This document shows, in pieces, positions 20,311 to 33,493 of a stretch of DNA of 64,000 bases. The notes beneath the pieces were generated by a model. That model ran no database searches and was not told the origin of the DNA. It worked only from the letters and a program-made list of their open reading frames with translations. Position 1 is the first letter of the stretch, and each line of letters begins with the position of its first letter. Made by a program: the position numbers and the translations under genes. The stretch comes from Taxawa tesnikishii (nom. ined.) (taxonomy: Eukaryota > Ascomycota > Dothideomycetes > Dothideales). The DNA lies in the NCBI GenBank assembly GCA_030247885.1, contig JAPDRO010000004.1, positions 620,001 to 684,000 on the forward strand, read 5' to 3'.

Positions 20311-22464
20311 TTACATGATAATATTCGTAACCGTGTTACTATACCCGGTTGACACACTACCTGCTCTAGCCGTAGCCTGTCCCTTATGCTCCCCCTTCAT
20401 CGAAGCAATGTCCTCTTGCTCCATTATCCCACCCTGCTCCCCCTCCTCCCCCTCCTCCTCATCATCCATGTGGTCATCACCGTCATCGTCATCACCATCA
20501 TCATCACCATCATCTCTTACGGCATCTGCGCCCGATGTCTCTCTCATCCAGAAGGATTCGAGCCCACCAATCAGCGCCACCGCAGCCGTCAACCACCACA
20601 CTAACACCGCCTCGCCCTTGCTTTCTCCTACATTAAACATCCAGCCCGCGACCGTGGGGCCTATGGCCCTAGCGCCCGACGCGAAACTCGCGCTCACGCC
20701 ATTCACAACGCCCATCTGCGCCTCATTGCCGCCATCTTTGACGCTGTTCGTGAGCAAGATCATAATAGTCAGATATGCGAGGCTGCCCCAGCTGGTCTTC
20801 CAAAGACATGCGAGCACGATCGCAGCCCATTGCGCCGCGGAGCCGTTGGGCAAGCGAGAGATGTACGGCATGCTGAAGTAGAGCAGGACCCAGGTGAAGG
20901 CGGTTAGGCGGAAGCAAGGAAGGTAGCCGAGGCGGCGGATGATGGCAGGTGCGAGGGTGAGCTGGAAGATCATGGAGTATATTGCTTGTCCGGAAAAGAT
21001 CCAGCCCATGATGACGGGTGTAAGTCCGAGACCACCGGTGAAAAGGTAGAGGGATTCGGAAGGCTGATTCGATGGAGGCAGACTGAAGAAGACGGGCATG
21101 AGTTGGTCCAGGGCAATGGTATGACTGTTCACGTGTGTTAGGGCCGGGGGAACAAAGGGGTAACAATTTTGATAGCGGCTCGACTTACAAAGCCAGGATG
21201 CCATAGGCGAAGATGATTAGAATCACTTGTGGCGTGAATGCCGCTCTTACGGATTTGCTAACGGGCTTTATGATGCTTGGCTGCTCTGATCCAGTCGAAT
21301 CGGAAGCCACGACCTTATAGCCAAGATTATGCTGTTTCTCGCTCATGAGACTACCTGAGCCTCCTGACGATGAGGCAGATGCTGAAGGCGAATCAACAAG
21401 CTCAATATCATCTTTGAGCAGGCCTTCCGCTTCGTCGTCGTTGTTCGACCAATCGAAAGAGTCGATTGTATCACTTCGCTTGATCATGTGTCTCTGATGT
21501 GGCGCTCGAGCTGCCTTCCTAGTGAACAACCTCAATATCCAGTCCCCAAACTCAACACCTCTATCTCTTCGGTATCGGATCGTCGGATGGGTTTCGTGGA
21601 AGAAGAGACTGCCCACGATCATACCAGAGATGACCATGACGGCAGCAAAGAGATTCGGTAGTAAGAATGGATACGCAACCAGTATCGGATTTCGCTCACG
21701 AGGGAAAATCTTAGGGTAATTCGCCACGGGATCTGCCAGTGTACCGCCGATGAATGCACCGATGACAGATCCCAGACCCCAGGTTAGTGGCAAGAAGGTG
21801 TAAGCCCTTGGCTGATGCTCCGTCACCGTCACGACCTCGGCCACCATGGTCTGCAGCACACCACCGTTGCCATTGAGCAGTCCACCCACGAATCGTGCAG
21901 CCAGTGCTACGGTTAGACTTCTTGCAAAACCGAATGTCAACATACTGATACCGGTGCCGCCAAGTCCAACGAGCAGAACAGGTTTTCTGCCTATTCTGTC
22001 GCTGAGGCGGCCCCACATCGCGCTGCAAGAACATTCGGCTATGGCGAAGGAGGACGTGACCATTCCAGCGTAAAGCGAGATTTGGCTTTCGTTGGTGGTC
22101 ATGTTGAAGGAGGCGATCATGTAGTAGATGTAGGGGAAGATTGACGTGAAGGCGACCGGTTCCGCAATTCTCGCGAGTGCTGCGACACAAAACGAAAGCG
22201 ATTAGTAGGGAACAAGAGTTTTTGCTTCGTATCGCAACGGTCGCAATGGAATGGATTGAGCAGACGGTATCGTGTTATGCATTAGAGCCTTTCAGATTAC
22301 AGCACGCAGCAGTACGCAGCACGCTATGATAGATCATCATGCATTTAGACAGTCGGGAACGAAGACAACTTACAAAGGATAAGTAGCTGTTTCAGTGGGA
22401 AGGGCGTATCAGCTCTTGTCTTGACTCTAGGTCTCGTGCCACCATTGCCGGAGTACGTTGCCAT
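20311..22464 (-). CDS. MFS transporter, drug/organic-solute facilitator type
   Basis: Predicted 12-helix plasma- or vacuolar-membrane transporter of the MFS_1 type common in fungi (zinc-induced-facilitator-like / multidrug group). Three exons on the minus strand (22464-22374, 22179-21189, 21124-20311) with introns of 194 and 64 bases give 632 codons (631 aa), frame intact. The first helix starts at FPLKQLLIL and is continued by the exon 2 start (SLARIAEPVAFTSIF). The loop 2-3 signature GRLSDRIGRKPVLLVG is at residues 87-102. A long Ser/Asp-rich central loop separates the two halves, and the last 60 residues contain an unusual run of Asp and Glu. It faces the plus-strand genes and lacks the perfect palindrome in its promoter, so it may be an exporter at the cluster edge or unrelated. 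Confidence 0.85.
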
Positions 22465-23302
22465 CTTTTACCACACGTATCACCAGATCCCTCATGTCAA
22501 AGCGTCGGCTGGGCGAGCAGCAGGCTCATGCAGTCAGGACCAGACAAGATGGCGGGCAAATGTATGGCAAGGAAATCGAGGTAGTGCAGTTTGGAAGTGG
22601 GAGACCGGGAAAATGGGAAATGGAATGTTATCCACCATGCCTGAGATGGTACGGTGGATCCCCATCACAGTGACAGTGACAGTGACAGTGACAGTGACAG
22701 GTGTGCTGCACTACAGTTGATTTGGGCATCCCGTGCGGCTAATCGGAAACGCTCTATCGGGCGCCTTGAAGCGGCTGCCCTTTTTGTATGCGGGAGGCAT
22801 CAAATCTTTATCTTTCCCTTTCTTATTTCTTTCTCTCCCGGCCCGTGCACCCGAGTACCCGAGTACCCGAGTACACGCAGTGCGATTTCGTTATGACGTC
22901 ATCATTCCTGCATCACCTTGTCACCTTTCGAGCAGCACACAATGAAACGACGGTCAGATGAAACAACACACGATGGAACGACGGTTGGGACGGAATAACA
23001 CACGAGGAAAAGCAATCGAAAGCGTGAAACAACACCGCACACGGCGTACTTGTACTTAGCCTGCTCATGGAGGAGGCGAGAGGTCTCTTTCCCGAGCCCT
23101 TAGGCATCCGTATAAATAACCCAGGTTTCCGGCGGACTTGAGAAGGCCGGAGCGACTTTCACAGATCCTGGCTTCGGGCACTCTAGTCCATCAAAGGTGG
23201 TCAAAGTGTTCGTCTACTTGTCGACGAAGGCCATCACATTACCCTCTGATGGTCCTACCCACTTGGTGACCAAAGACGGCAACGTCAGCAGGTAATTCAT
23301 CA
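22465..23302. other. Promoter side of the minus-strand MFS gene, with microsatellites
   Basis: About 840 bases without a convincing gene. It contains CAGTGA x5 plus CAG (22668-22700), CCCGAGTA x3 (22850-22873), repeated GAAACAACACACGATGG-like stretches near 22942-23030, and a plus-strand TATAAATAA at about 23112. A near-match to the cluster palindrome, CGGTGGATCCCC, lies at 22652-22663. A short open plus-strand stretch (about 23140-23290) has no start codon. Confidence 0.5.
22668..22700. repeat. Hexanucleotide microsatellite (CAGTGA)5
   Basis: Five perfect tandem CAGTGA units and a partial sixth, about 200 bases upstream of the minus-strand MFS start. Confidence 0.9.
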
Positions 23303-23869
23303 TCAGCTTGACTCATCACATAGGGCTATACATTGACTTGTTGTGCTGTCTGTGTCAAGTTTGATGCATTCTGTCATTCCCTTTTCGAGTAGCACGACGA
23401 GTTGATTGGGATTCCGATCCTGGCGCAGCTGCATGGCATTCTGGTATGTAACCATTGTAGCGGGAGACCGGGATTGACCATGTATGCAGTCGAACACGAC
23501 CAGATCGGCGGCCGCAAGGTCATTGATCACTGTGGGAACAGTGCCCAGCTTTGTACGAAAGGCCTCCACTACCTGGGATGGGAAATCAATGTCCATATGG
23601 ATAGGCCTCTTGAACTCTTTCCCAGCAATGTCTGTAGAGCACAGCCTCAGCAAAAGATGCGCCCATATGCAGCTGGTCAAGCAGTTTTTACCCTTCGGAC
23701 CTTGGCAGTCAACGAACCGGACTTTCGACCGCTGTGCGGACTCTTTCTTTGATTCGCTGTTTAGGAAAGATCGGAGGTCTGCTGGGCTGACGGTAGTCAG
23801 GTTTCATGTTGGCATTATTCCGGATGAGATCGAAGTTATTCTAGTCTTAGGTGGCATGGAGCTTGCCAT
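23303..23869 (-). pseudogene. Unrecognised host-like reading frame with a premature TGA
   Basis: On the minus strand a frame from ATG at 23869 to a stop at 23303 spans 189 codons, interrupted by a single TGA at 23806-23804. The context (CCA ACA TGA AAC) fits a CGA-to-TGA change of the RIP type. The predicted peptide has a protein-like middle part (VRFVDCQGPKG; MDIDFPSQVVEAF; INDLAAADLVVFDC) but I recognise no family. It lies against the large RIP-mutated block, so leakage of RIP from the repeat is a natural explanation. An opposite-strand frame (23484-24056, 190 codons) overlaps it and looks less protein-like. It may also be the 3' part of a larger gene cut by the transposon. Confidence 0.4.
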
Positions 23870-24104
23870 AGTCACTGTAGCCGTGGGCTCGCGTATGAAT
23901 GATGTTGTCCTTGATGCTAGTTTTCGCCTACGAGTACGGACCCTGGAGTTCGTCGCAGGCGATTCATATATGACATCCAGATACGGCCAACAGCTCAAGC
24001 TACCTTCGAAGCTCCCGTGTAACGTGATTCCCCACTTGATGACCGATCCCACATGATGACCGATTTTGCGCATTACTAACAACCAACTTTTTCCTACTCC
24101 ACAA

Positions 24105-27100
24105 TGGACCACAACACTCGTATAGCTTGCGCAATAGAGGATTTAGAGTCGCAAGAGCGTATAAACTATGCCGTAACTGCGCGAAAGTGGAACATCGACT
24201 ATAAAATACTAGCAAAGCGCTATAAAGGCGAAATAGGCATAGTCTAAGAAGCCATCTCTTATGATACCTCGGCAAAAGTCTACGTACAGATTCGCGCGAC
24301 GCGTTAGCTAGAATAATACTCTATTAATTCAACTACTACTATAGCGCCATAAACTCGTACTCTTGCTATAATACCGCGTAATAGACGTCGCAATACTAAG
24401 ATCTTACTAGCTATAAGAAATTAGATCGTTAGAATAGTTATTACTAGTATACTATAGCGTTAAATACGCGAGATCTTTAACCTTATAACTAGTACTATTA
24501 GTACTACTATTAAAAGGTCCTCTTAGTAACTATACGGTATTTCTAAACTTTATATAGGCCGTCTATAAGCTTATATAAAGCGTATAAAGCGTATAATTAT
24601 ACGTTATACGCGTAAATATCTATTTTATAATTATAGCTAGCTTTTAAAGGATTTCTAGCTAGATTATAACTATATTATAGTCTACCGAGTTTTAAAGGAC
24701 TAAGGTATTAAGGATTAAATTACTAAGAAGAAACCTTTATTATTAGAAGCCTTAGCTAAAAGGAGAAGAAAATAATATAAATTATATAAAGACTAGAGTA
24801 TTAAAGACTAAATAAAAGTTATCTTTTTAGATAAGTACTTTATAGAGCGTAAATCTAGTAAACTAGCTACTTATATATAGCGTACTACTAGCTAAGTATA
24901 CTAGAAAGATAAGGTTTAACTATTTAATAAGAGTAAGAATATACGTATAATAGTATAAGCTAGTATATATAGTAACTATAAGACTAAATTAATTATTATA
25001 TATAGGGATATAAAGTTAAAGAAGTAAGGGTACTTAGTAAACTTATATATTAATACTCTTACTATAGGCTTACTTTCTATATATTATAAGGACCTACTAT
25101 TCTAGTAAGATAACGCTAGTATATATATAGTTAGAAAGATAGTAGCTTTTTTTAGAAAGAAAAGTATTAAACTAGTAAAAGACTAGCTTATATACTTACT
25201 AGATTTAAATCCTATTAAGTATATATAAGCTATACTTAAAAAGTAGCTCTTTTAGCTATATTCTAATATAAATCTATAAAGTAGTAGTAATAACTTTATA
25301 TATAAAAGGATAGAAGATACCCTTATATATACTTAGGATTATATTAGTAGTAATATAATATATAACTATATTATAAGTATAGTAAATAGGATCTAGGCTT
25401 ACCTTTAAAATAATAGCTAATATATTAGATACTAAAGAAAATTACTATTTCTAAGTTACTATATAAACCTCTAAGATTTAAACTATTTTATACTTAGTTT
25501 ACTAGTTAATTACTAGTATTATAAGTATAGGGTATAAGGTAATATATTAGAGGGTAAACTTCTAAATTTAAAGGATTCGGGAATTACGTAGACTTTTACT
25601 AAGGTATTATATACGCGTTAGAAGCTTATAAATACGCAAGAAGAAGTACTTATTACGCATCTAAATAGACTTACGAATCGTAGCCTTCTATTAATACTAT
25701 AAATACTTAAGAATATTACTAAATAAATTGCAAAGACTAAGCTTAAAAAGAACTAAGTTACTTACTTTTACTAACGTTACCGCGATTACCTTACTAGTAT
25801 TTACTTATAAACAATTAATTATAAGCGCAAAGTTATAAATAACTCGTACTACTTTTAAGAGTTCTTTAACCTAGTTAATTTTCTCTTACTTACGTTATAG
25901 TAACGTATAGCTTACTTTTAATATACGCGTTTAATACTCTTAACTTAACTTTATAAAAAATAAAGTAGTATAACGTTACGCTATTAAATACGTATAACTT
26001 TAATAAGAAAGACTTCTTAATAGGCCTCTCTAAGTTTATAAGAAGAATCGTCTTACGCGAAGTAATAAAAAGTAAGTATTTACTTAGTATAAGTTAAGAT
26101 AATAGCTAGGACTTTATTACGCTTATTACTTTTATTTACGTTAATAAAACGTACTTTCTACTTATACTTATTTACTAAAGTAAGTCGAGAGACTTATAAG
26201 ACTCTTAGTTAAAGGATTTTAATAGCGAAAAATAGTTAGTATACTTCGCTAACTTAGAGAAGAAATAAAGTAATAAGGTTTTAAAGTTATAGTAGCTAGA
26301 GTACGTATTTAATTATAATATATAGCGAAAAGTAATAAGAGATTAATACCTACTTATCCTAGACGACTATAATAGTTATATAAACCTCGATTTTATTAAC
26401 TACGCTAATTATAACTAGATTCTACTTATTATTTTCCTTTTATATTTAACTTATAAGTTATAACCTTTTAATATTAACTTATTTTCGCTTCTTTCGACTT
26501 ACTACTTATAAGAAGTTAATAAGTTTTTAAGTAATAGTAAAGGTCTTACTTATATTATAAAGTAGTAGTTCTAGATATTTTTCTACGAGGCGTAAAAGCG
26601 TATATTTATAAAAAGAATATTAAAAGCATATAGGAAGTAACTAAGATTTACTCGTTTAACTCCGAGCGTATAATAGCTATAATTATATAAAAGAGTATTA
26701 CGCTTAAGTTATAATAAGTTCGAATACTTACTTTAGTATACTTTTTACGCTATATATTTAACTAATTATAAAAGGAAAGTTATATTAATATAAAAGCGCG
26801 TACTTTCCTTTACGCTAGCAAAAAGCTAACTACTAAGTTAAAGATCTTATAATATAAGGTTTAAGGCTTAAAGAAGGCGCTAATATAAGAGAAGAAAAAG
26901 TAAAAACGCGAAAAGTAACTAAACTTATATAAAGAAAGTAAGAGTATAAGTTAAGCGTAGTTTTTAGTTCCTCTCGAGTTAAGTAAACTTAGTAGTAAGT
27001 AACTAATAAAGTAAAAGTAAAGCGCTAATATAAGTAAGTTATATAAGATTAAAGAGTTAAAGTAACTAGAGTATAAGTAGATAAAGCGCGTAAGAAAAAG

Positions 27101-27360
27101 GAAAGAAAAGCTATACGTACTATAGCGTAAGAAGTAATTAAAGTAAAGCGTAAACGTAAAAAGGCTAAATAAGTAGTAAAGAAAGTAATATAATAAGCGA
27201 GTAAGCTTATATAAACTACTAAGTAGCCTCGGGCTATTACTATAAAAAAGGAAAAGTAATAATAGTAAGGGTAGTAAAAGTAAACGCTACTAAGCCTAGA
27301 AAGAAGAGTCTTAAAGAAGAAGGAGTAAAGGTACTTTAAAAGAGACTTTACGCGTAGCCT
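24105..27360 (+). mobile_element. Fot1/CENP-B type DNA transposon (F), transposase remnant split by a Tc1-like insertion
   Basis: The transposase begins at ATG 24105 with a Psq/CENP-B helix-turn-helix (ARKWNIDYKILAKRY), is interrupted by element E1 (24262-25609), and resumes in frame at 25612 (KLINTQEEVLITHLNRL). It then continues through a CENP-B DNA-binding part, LIYQ-containing and ILDDYNSH-like catalytic blocks and LQPFNINLFS up to about 27.36 kb. The first 150 bases of the ORF keep CA/TG and are almost unmutated; the rest is RIP-mutated with many stops. The outer ends and inverted repeats were not placed; the left edge lies somewhere near 24.03-24.10 kb. Members of this group usually code for about 500-600 residues. 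Confidence 0.75.
24262..25609 (+). mobile_element. Tc1-like DNA transposon (E1), full length, RIP-mutated
   Basis: 1348 bases, starting TGATACCTCGG and ending with its RIP-altered complement, flanked by TA (24260-24261 and 25610-25611). Removing it rejoins the F transposase frame exactly, which fixes both ends. The plus strand encodes a Tc1-mariner transposase; the DLNPIKYI stretch (family consensus SPDLNPIEH) near 25.2 kb marks its C-terminal catalytic end. Many stops from C-to-T and G-to-A changes. A second copy, E2, is at 28233-29581 in the opposite orientation. Confidence 0.8.
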
Positions 27361-28230
27361 TTTATATATCGTACTTAGTAAGATAAAAGCGATTTAAATA
27401 CTATTATAAGTTCTATAGAGTCTAAGCTTTAGCGTACTATTACTTCTAAAGGGAGGGTCTCTAGTCTTACTTTACGCTAGTAAAAGGTAAGTTAAGTACT
27501 AGTTTTATAAAGGTTACGCTCTAAGCGTAATATATAGTTACCCTTACGATATTTTTAAGTTAGTTAGTAAGTAAAATAGCTCTATTACTAGTCTTCTTAA
27601 AGTATATAAAATATTAGGTTAATATATCTAGTAGTTTAATTATTAGAGCTATACTTTTATATTTAGCTAAGATATATAAAATCGGTTATTATATAAGATT
27701 AGTTATTAAGTAGGGAATTACGTTACTTTAGCTATAAGTAGCTAACGTTTATTTAACTTACTCTTACTATCTCGGAAACTATACTACTTAGCGTAGACTA
27801 ATAGTACGACTTATAGTACTAAGGATATTAATCGCTAAATATAACTAGAAGCTAGGAATTATATTAAGTAAACCTCTACTCTTAGCTAGCTATATACTCG
27901 AATATTATACTAGTCTAGACTCTATTATTAGCTATAATATCTCTCTTCTTACTAGGCGTATATTAATATATAAAGAATATATTACCCGTCGTACTAATTA
28001 ATTTAAAGAGACGTAGGTTTTAGTACTCTACGAAGCGACGTCTAATAATACGTAAATAACCCTATTATATAAAAGTAAGTAAGATTTTATCTTTAGGTTA
28101 CTTACGCGACTAAGTCTCTAAAACTAAAGCGAGAGTAAGCCTAGCTAACTTCTTATCCTTATTATTTCTAAACTAGTAGTAAAAGCTAGCTTTAATAGTA
28201 TTATAAACTTAAGTTTACTATTTCGACTCT
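27361..28230. repeat. RIP-degraded sequence of unresolved origin
   Basis: About 870 bases between the F coding remnant and E2, perhaps the 3' part of F or another element. No motif, frame or terminal repeat could be assigned. Confidence 0.3.
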
Positions 28231-28232
28231 TA

Positions 28233-29581
28233 TAGTACCTCGTTAAAAGTCTCGGAATTCGCCGAATTTAAATCCTACCTATAAATATACTACTATATAC
28301 TTTGTACTTATAATACTAGTAATTACCTAGTAAATTAAATATAGAATAACTTAAGTATTATAGATTTATATAGTAATTTAAGAGAAGTAATTTCAATTAA
28401 TATTTAGTATACTATTTATTATTATAAAGGTAAGCCTAAATCCTATTTACTATACTAGTAATATAGTTATATACCTTCTAGTTATTAAGTTAATCTTATA
28501 TATAAATAAGAGTATCTTTTATCTTCTTATAAATAACCTTATTATTATTAGACTAGTAATTTATACTAGGGAAGAACTTAAAAACTTTCTTCTTTAATAT
28601 AGCTTATATATACTTAATAAGGTTTAAGTCTAGTAAGTATAAAGGCTAATCTCTTAATAGTTTAATACTATTTTTCTTTAGAAAAGTTACTAACTTTTTA
28701 GCTATATAAACTCTAGTATTATCTTATTAAAATATTAGTTCTTCTTTATATATAGAAAGTAGGCTTATATTAAGAGTATTAATATATAAGTTTATTAAGT
28801 AATTTTACTTCTTTAACTCTATATTTTTATATATAATAATTAACTTAGTCTTTTAATTATTATAAATACTACTCTATACTATAATATGTACGTCTTTACT
28901 CTTATTAAATAGTTATACCTTATTTCTATTATATACTTAACTAAAAATACGCTATATTTAAATAGCTAATTTACTAGCTTTATACTTTATAAAATACTTA
29001 TTTAAAAAGATAACTTTTAGCTAGTCTTTAATACTCTAATACTTATATAATTTATATTATTTTTTCCTCTTTTAAGTAGTAGCCTCTAATAATAAAGGTT
29101 ACTTCTTAGTAATCTAGTCTTAAATACTCTAGTCCTTTAAAACCTAGTAGATAGTTAAATAACTATAATTTAGTTAGAAATCCTTTAAAAGCTTACTATA
29201 AGTTTTAAATATATTATTACGTATATAATAAAGGATAATACGCTTTATATACTTTATATAAGACTATAGATAGCCTAAGTAGGATTTAGAGAGACCTTAT
29301 AAATATTTAGAAACTTAGTTAATAGTCCTATTAATAGAAGTTATTATTATATTAAAGAAGTGATATATTTTATATTATAGTATACTAGTAGTAATAACTT
29401 TAATAATCTAATTTGTCGTAGCTAGTAAGAACTCCTTATAGTAACAATAATTATATATAATTATAGTAAGAATATAAGTTTAAGGTACTATAATAGTAGT
29501 TTAATTAATAAAGGATATTTTAGTTTAATACGTTATAATAATTAAACGTAAAAGAATTCCGAGACTTTTAATAAGGTACTA
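28233..29581 (-). mobile_element. Tc1-like DNA transposon (E2), full length, RIP-mutated
   Basis: 1349 bases with inverted repeats TAGTACCTCGTTAAAAGTCT (left) and its complement (right), and TA duplications at 28231-28232 and 29582-29583. It is the reverse complement of E1 and one base different in length. The minus strand shows the same DLNPIKYI block near 28.6 kb. Its terminal repeats differ from those of E1 mainly by RIP-type transitions. Confidence 0.8.
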
Positions 29582-29583
29582 TA

Positions 29584-29795
29584 GACTTCTAAGCTAATAA
29601 AATACCTAGGAAGTAATAGACCCCTATCTTAATTTAGTAAAATATAAGGTAAATACTAATCTAATTAGGAAATTTTAAAGTAAATTCTACGAGTAGTTCC
29701 TAGGAATATTAGAGTTACAATATTAATGTATATTACGTCGCTTTCTATATAATAATACTATAATTATTCTTATATTATTACTCGTATCTTTTATA
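29584..29795. repeat. Unresolved RIP-mutated spacer
   Basis: About 210 bases between E2 and the B2 element. I could not match it to a neighbouring element. Confidence 0.3.
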
Positions 29796-29797
29796 TA

Positions 29798-32700
29798 ACG
29801 TATTTTATTATTAAGTAGTTTACTATTACTAAGTAGTCTACCCTTACTAATATTACGACTATTATAGACTACTATAATAATTCTACTATAACGTAACGTA
29901 TAATTAACTTATAATAAAGGTATATTATACCTTACTATTAAGACTACTTAAGTAACTCCTTTTAATAACTAAAGATACGCGTTTAAGGTATTTAATATCC
30001 CTTAAATAACTCTAAAATAATAACGCGATAAAAAGCTTATATAATGCGACTATAAGTTTAACTTAAAGAAACTAAAGAAGATAAAGAAGGAAGTAATAGT
30101 AGTATATATACTCGAGTTAAATACGCGGGAAATAGGCGCTATAAAGACTATAGTAAAAGAAATAGTAAATAATTTACTTACTATACGTAGTTAAGAGCTT
30201 ATTAGTAAGTACTAGGTAAATAAGTTTAAGATATATACTAAGGAAGTTAAGCTTTAATATAGTCGTCTATACGATTATTAATAGGCTCTAAATAAAGACG
30301 TATATATTATAACGCTCTAGTTCGAGCTAGTAAGAAAGATAAAGAAAAAGTATAATATCTTAAATAAAGATATATATAACTATAATAAGATAGACTTTAT
30401 AATAAGTATAATTAACGCTTAAATAGTCTTTATAAGTTCTAAGAAATAAAGTAATCTTAAGAAGATATAGCTAAGTAATTATAAGTAAGTTATAATTATT
30501 TAAAGTATTTACGCTACTAAGTAAACTATCTTACTCTTTATTATCTTTAGTAGTAAGGTTCTTATATTAAGCTAGTACGTTAGCTTACCTCGCAATTAAG
30601 TAATTAAGACTAGCGCTAATAGCTAAATAATAAATAAGCTTACTTTAAAGTAGTTAAAGTACTTTAATATATATATAAAGGCGCATTAAGTAAGTATATA
30701 TTACTTACTAATTATAGATAACTATAAGAGTTATAGTAGTTATAACTTTTATAACTACTATAAAGAATAAAAGATTATTCTTCTTTATATACCTTTATAT
30801 TTATTATACTTATTATAGCTACTTAATATAAGCTATTTTACTCCCTTAAAGTAAGTATATAACGCGAAGATTAATAACTAGTTATAGTACTTTACTATAT
30901 AAGTTAAGAAAGAGGCCTTCTTACTAGCCTTTTATATTACTTTTAATAAGGTAATTATAAAGGATAATATCTAGGTAAACTTTAGAGGCGCTAGATTAGT
31001 TTCTTATAACTTAAAGTAAGTATTATTAAAGCTTAACGTAATACTTTATACGCTAATAGTTATACTATTAAAAGTTACTTTATAAGAGTCTAAAATACTA
31101 GCTAATTTAAAGGAAATAAAGGCGTAAATAATACTAGTTTATAAGCGTATATAATTATATAGAAATTCGCCTATTTCGCCTCTTTTATAAGTTATAAATT
31201 TATTTACTAAAAGTATAGCTATTATAAGTTATAAATTAGAGTTATAAATAAGGGAAATTATAAGTCTTTAGAAGTTAATTAAAGCGTTAACAAAGTAGCG
31301 TAGTTATAAAAGAAAGTATATTTAAATAGAAGAAAGTCTTATAATAAGTAATATATAGGATTTAATAGCTAATAAGAATAATAGTATTAATAAGGGTACT
31401 AAATAGCCTACGAAGAAAGTATATATATAAAGGTATTATAAATATTATAGTAACGTAAACTATAGGGAAGTTAACTAAGTAAAGAAGCTAACTACTAAAC
31501 TATTATTTCTTTCGCGTTAATTACTATCTACGTATTATAATAAGAATATAGTCTAAATTCGAGTTACTATATATATTTTTAAGTATTTCGTCTTACTTTT
31601 CCTTAACTACTTCTTTAATTAGACGCTTACGTAGCTACTTACGCGACTTTTTCTTCGCTATATTCGCTTTTACTTTCCTTACTATTTCGAGTACTTCTTA
31701 TATACTAAATATAAACTTTCCTTTTAATATAACTTACTTTTCTTTTTAAACTTTTAGGAATTAAGAAGTTCTTACTACTCTTTAACTTACTTTCGTAAAG
31801 TTATATTCTTATTATACGTTACTTTAAAAGCGCGAGTTATTTATTTTATATAGTACTTAACTAAAGAAGGAAGATCTTATATAACTTAAATTACTAAGTT
31901 AAGTATTATATTTACTTTACGAAGTTTAGTACTATTTAAAGGAAAACTATATAGTAGTAAAAGGTTTAAATCGACTTATTATAGAAGTATATAAGGTTAT
32001 AAGTTCGCTATTATTAGCTTTATAAGTAGCTTATTAAGTACTATTATAAGGCTTAGTAATATAAGGCTTATACTATATTATATACTAATAATATTATAAG
32101 TAGTAAGGACTTTAATTCTTACGTAAATATATATCTCTATCTACTCTACGCGTAATATATAGCTAAAATCGACTCGTAAAGTAGTATTAGTCTCCGAAGT
32201 TAGCGCGCGCTTTAGTAGTATAAATACCTTAATATTAAGTAGCTAGAATATATACGAATAATAAGGTAATAAAATAAGTAAGTCGATTATATTTTCTATA
32301 TAAAAGGCTATTACTTTCGCTATTATATAGCTACTATAGCTATCTATAATTAGTATTCTTTATATTATAAAGTTATTAGGCTATATTAAGGGCTTAAAAA
32401 CTATAGTTAACTACTATAAACTATAACTATTAAACGTCTAGTTACTACTACTAGTCGAGAACTTTTAGTCTAAAGGCGTATATATAAGTACTTATACTAT
32501 ATTAGTATATTTAGCCTTAAAGATAATTAAGAGTAATATAGCTTTTCTAATAGCGCTTATATACTTAATTACTATTATTTACTCTTAATAGCTTATAACT
32601 ACCTTTTAGCTAAATACTTCGCGTATATTAACTAATACTCTTAATATTTAGCTTACTTTAATAGTAAAGTTAAACTCGTTTATATTATAGACGCGCTTTA

Positions 32701-33493
32701 AAAGGTAGTTATATTCTATAAAAAGCTTTATTACTACGTTAAACTACTTCTTTATAGCGTTATAACTTATTATATTAAAGCGCGCGCTCTTAACTTAACG
32801 AGTCTAAATACTTAAGATCTTAAGATAATAAGTCTTAAAGTAATTAAGTTACTTCTTACTAATTAGTTAAGAGGATAATTATAAAGTCTTTAATAGTTAT
32901 ACGCGTTTATATTAAACTTCTTTAACTATTTATATAACTAACGTAAGTAAAGTAAGGAATCTAGTATATATAAGACGTATAATTTATTATATTAATATCT
33001 TCTCTTTCGCGTTTAAGAAGATTTACTTTATTTTATACGCTATAGCGCGTAATTTATATCCTACTATTTAATTACGTAGAGTATTATAAGAGATCTTAGA
33101 TACGCTAACTACTTATTAAATCGAGGTATATTTCTTTTCTTTAAGAGTAGTAATAACGTCCTAGATATTAGCTTTAAAATAAGCTAGCTTACTAAGTATA
33201 AAAGCGCTTATAGTTAATAATAGGAATATTTAAAGATAAAAGAGTTACGTTTAAGTAGTTAGCTTTTCTACTTAGTTAACTTCCTTATAGTTTACGTTAA
33301 GACTAACTATAATACGCGTACTTATACTATAGAAATAGTAGATTTAGATAATAGTAATACTTTTAAATAGTACTATATACTAGAGTATATTTTTATATAG
33401 TATTATAGTATAGAAGTAATAGTTTATAATAGTCGTAATATTAGTAAGGGTAAACTACTTAGTAATAGTAGATTACTTAGTAATAAAATACGT
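29798..33493 (+). mobile_element. Fot1-like DNA transposon, subfamily B (B2), interrupted by A2
   Basis: Terminal inverted repeats of the form ACGTATTTTATTACTAAGTAG at both ends, with TA at 29796-29797 and 33494-33495. Without the nested A2 copy the element is about 1.85 kb. The plus strand encodes a Fot1/pogo transposase: in one frame one can follow the DNA-binding part, a YDYQRALNED-like block and FELV, as in the intact-length copy B4. Heavily RIP-mutated. A2 is inserted near its 3' end at 31453-33297. Confidence 0.82.
31453..33297 (-). mobile_element. Fot1-like DNA transposon, subfamily A (A2), nested in B2
   Basis: 1845 bases, same inverted repeats as A1 (ACGTAAACTATAGGGAAG type), TA duplications at 31451-31452 and 33298-33299. 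Its excision restores the sequence found uninterrupted in B4 (ACGTTATAATAAGACTAG region near 44.45 kb). The transposase is on the minus strand and dead through RIP. It is younger than B2. Confidence 0.85.

Noticed and set aside
22652-22663. CGGTGGATCCCC as a sixth cluster palindrome before the minus-strand MFS gene
   Set aside because: It lacks the final CCG and the ATGCAT centre, so it is not enough to place this gene in the regulon.
23484-24056. A 190-codon plus-strand frame as a gene
   Set aside because: It overlaps a more protein-like minus-strand frame, runs towards a transposon's leader and shows no recognisable family.
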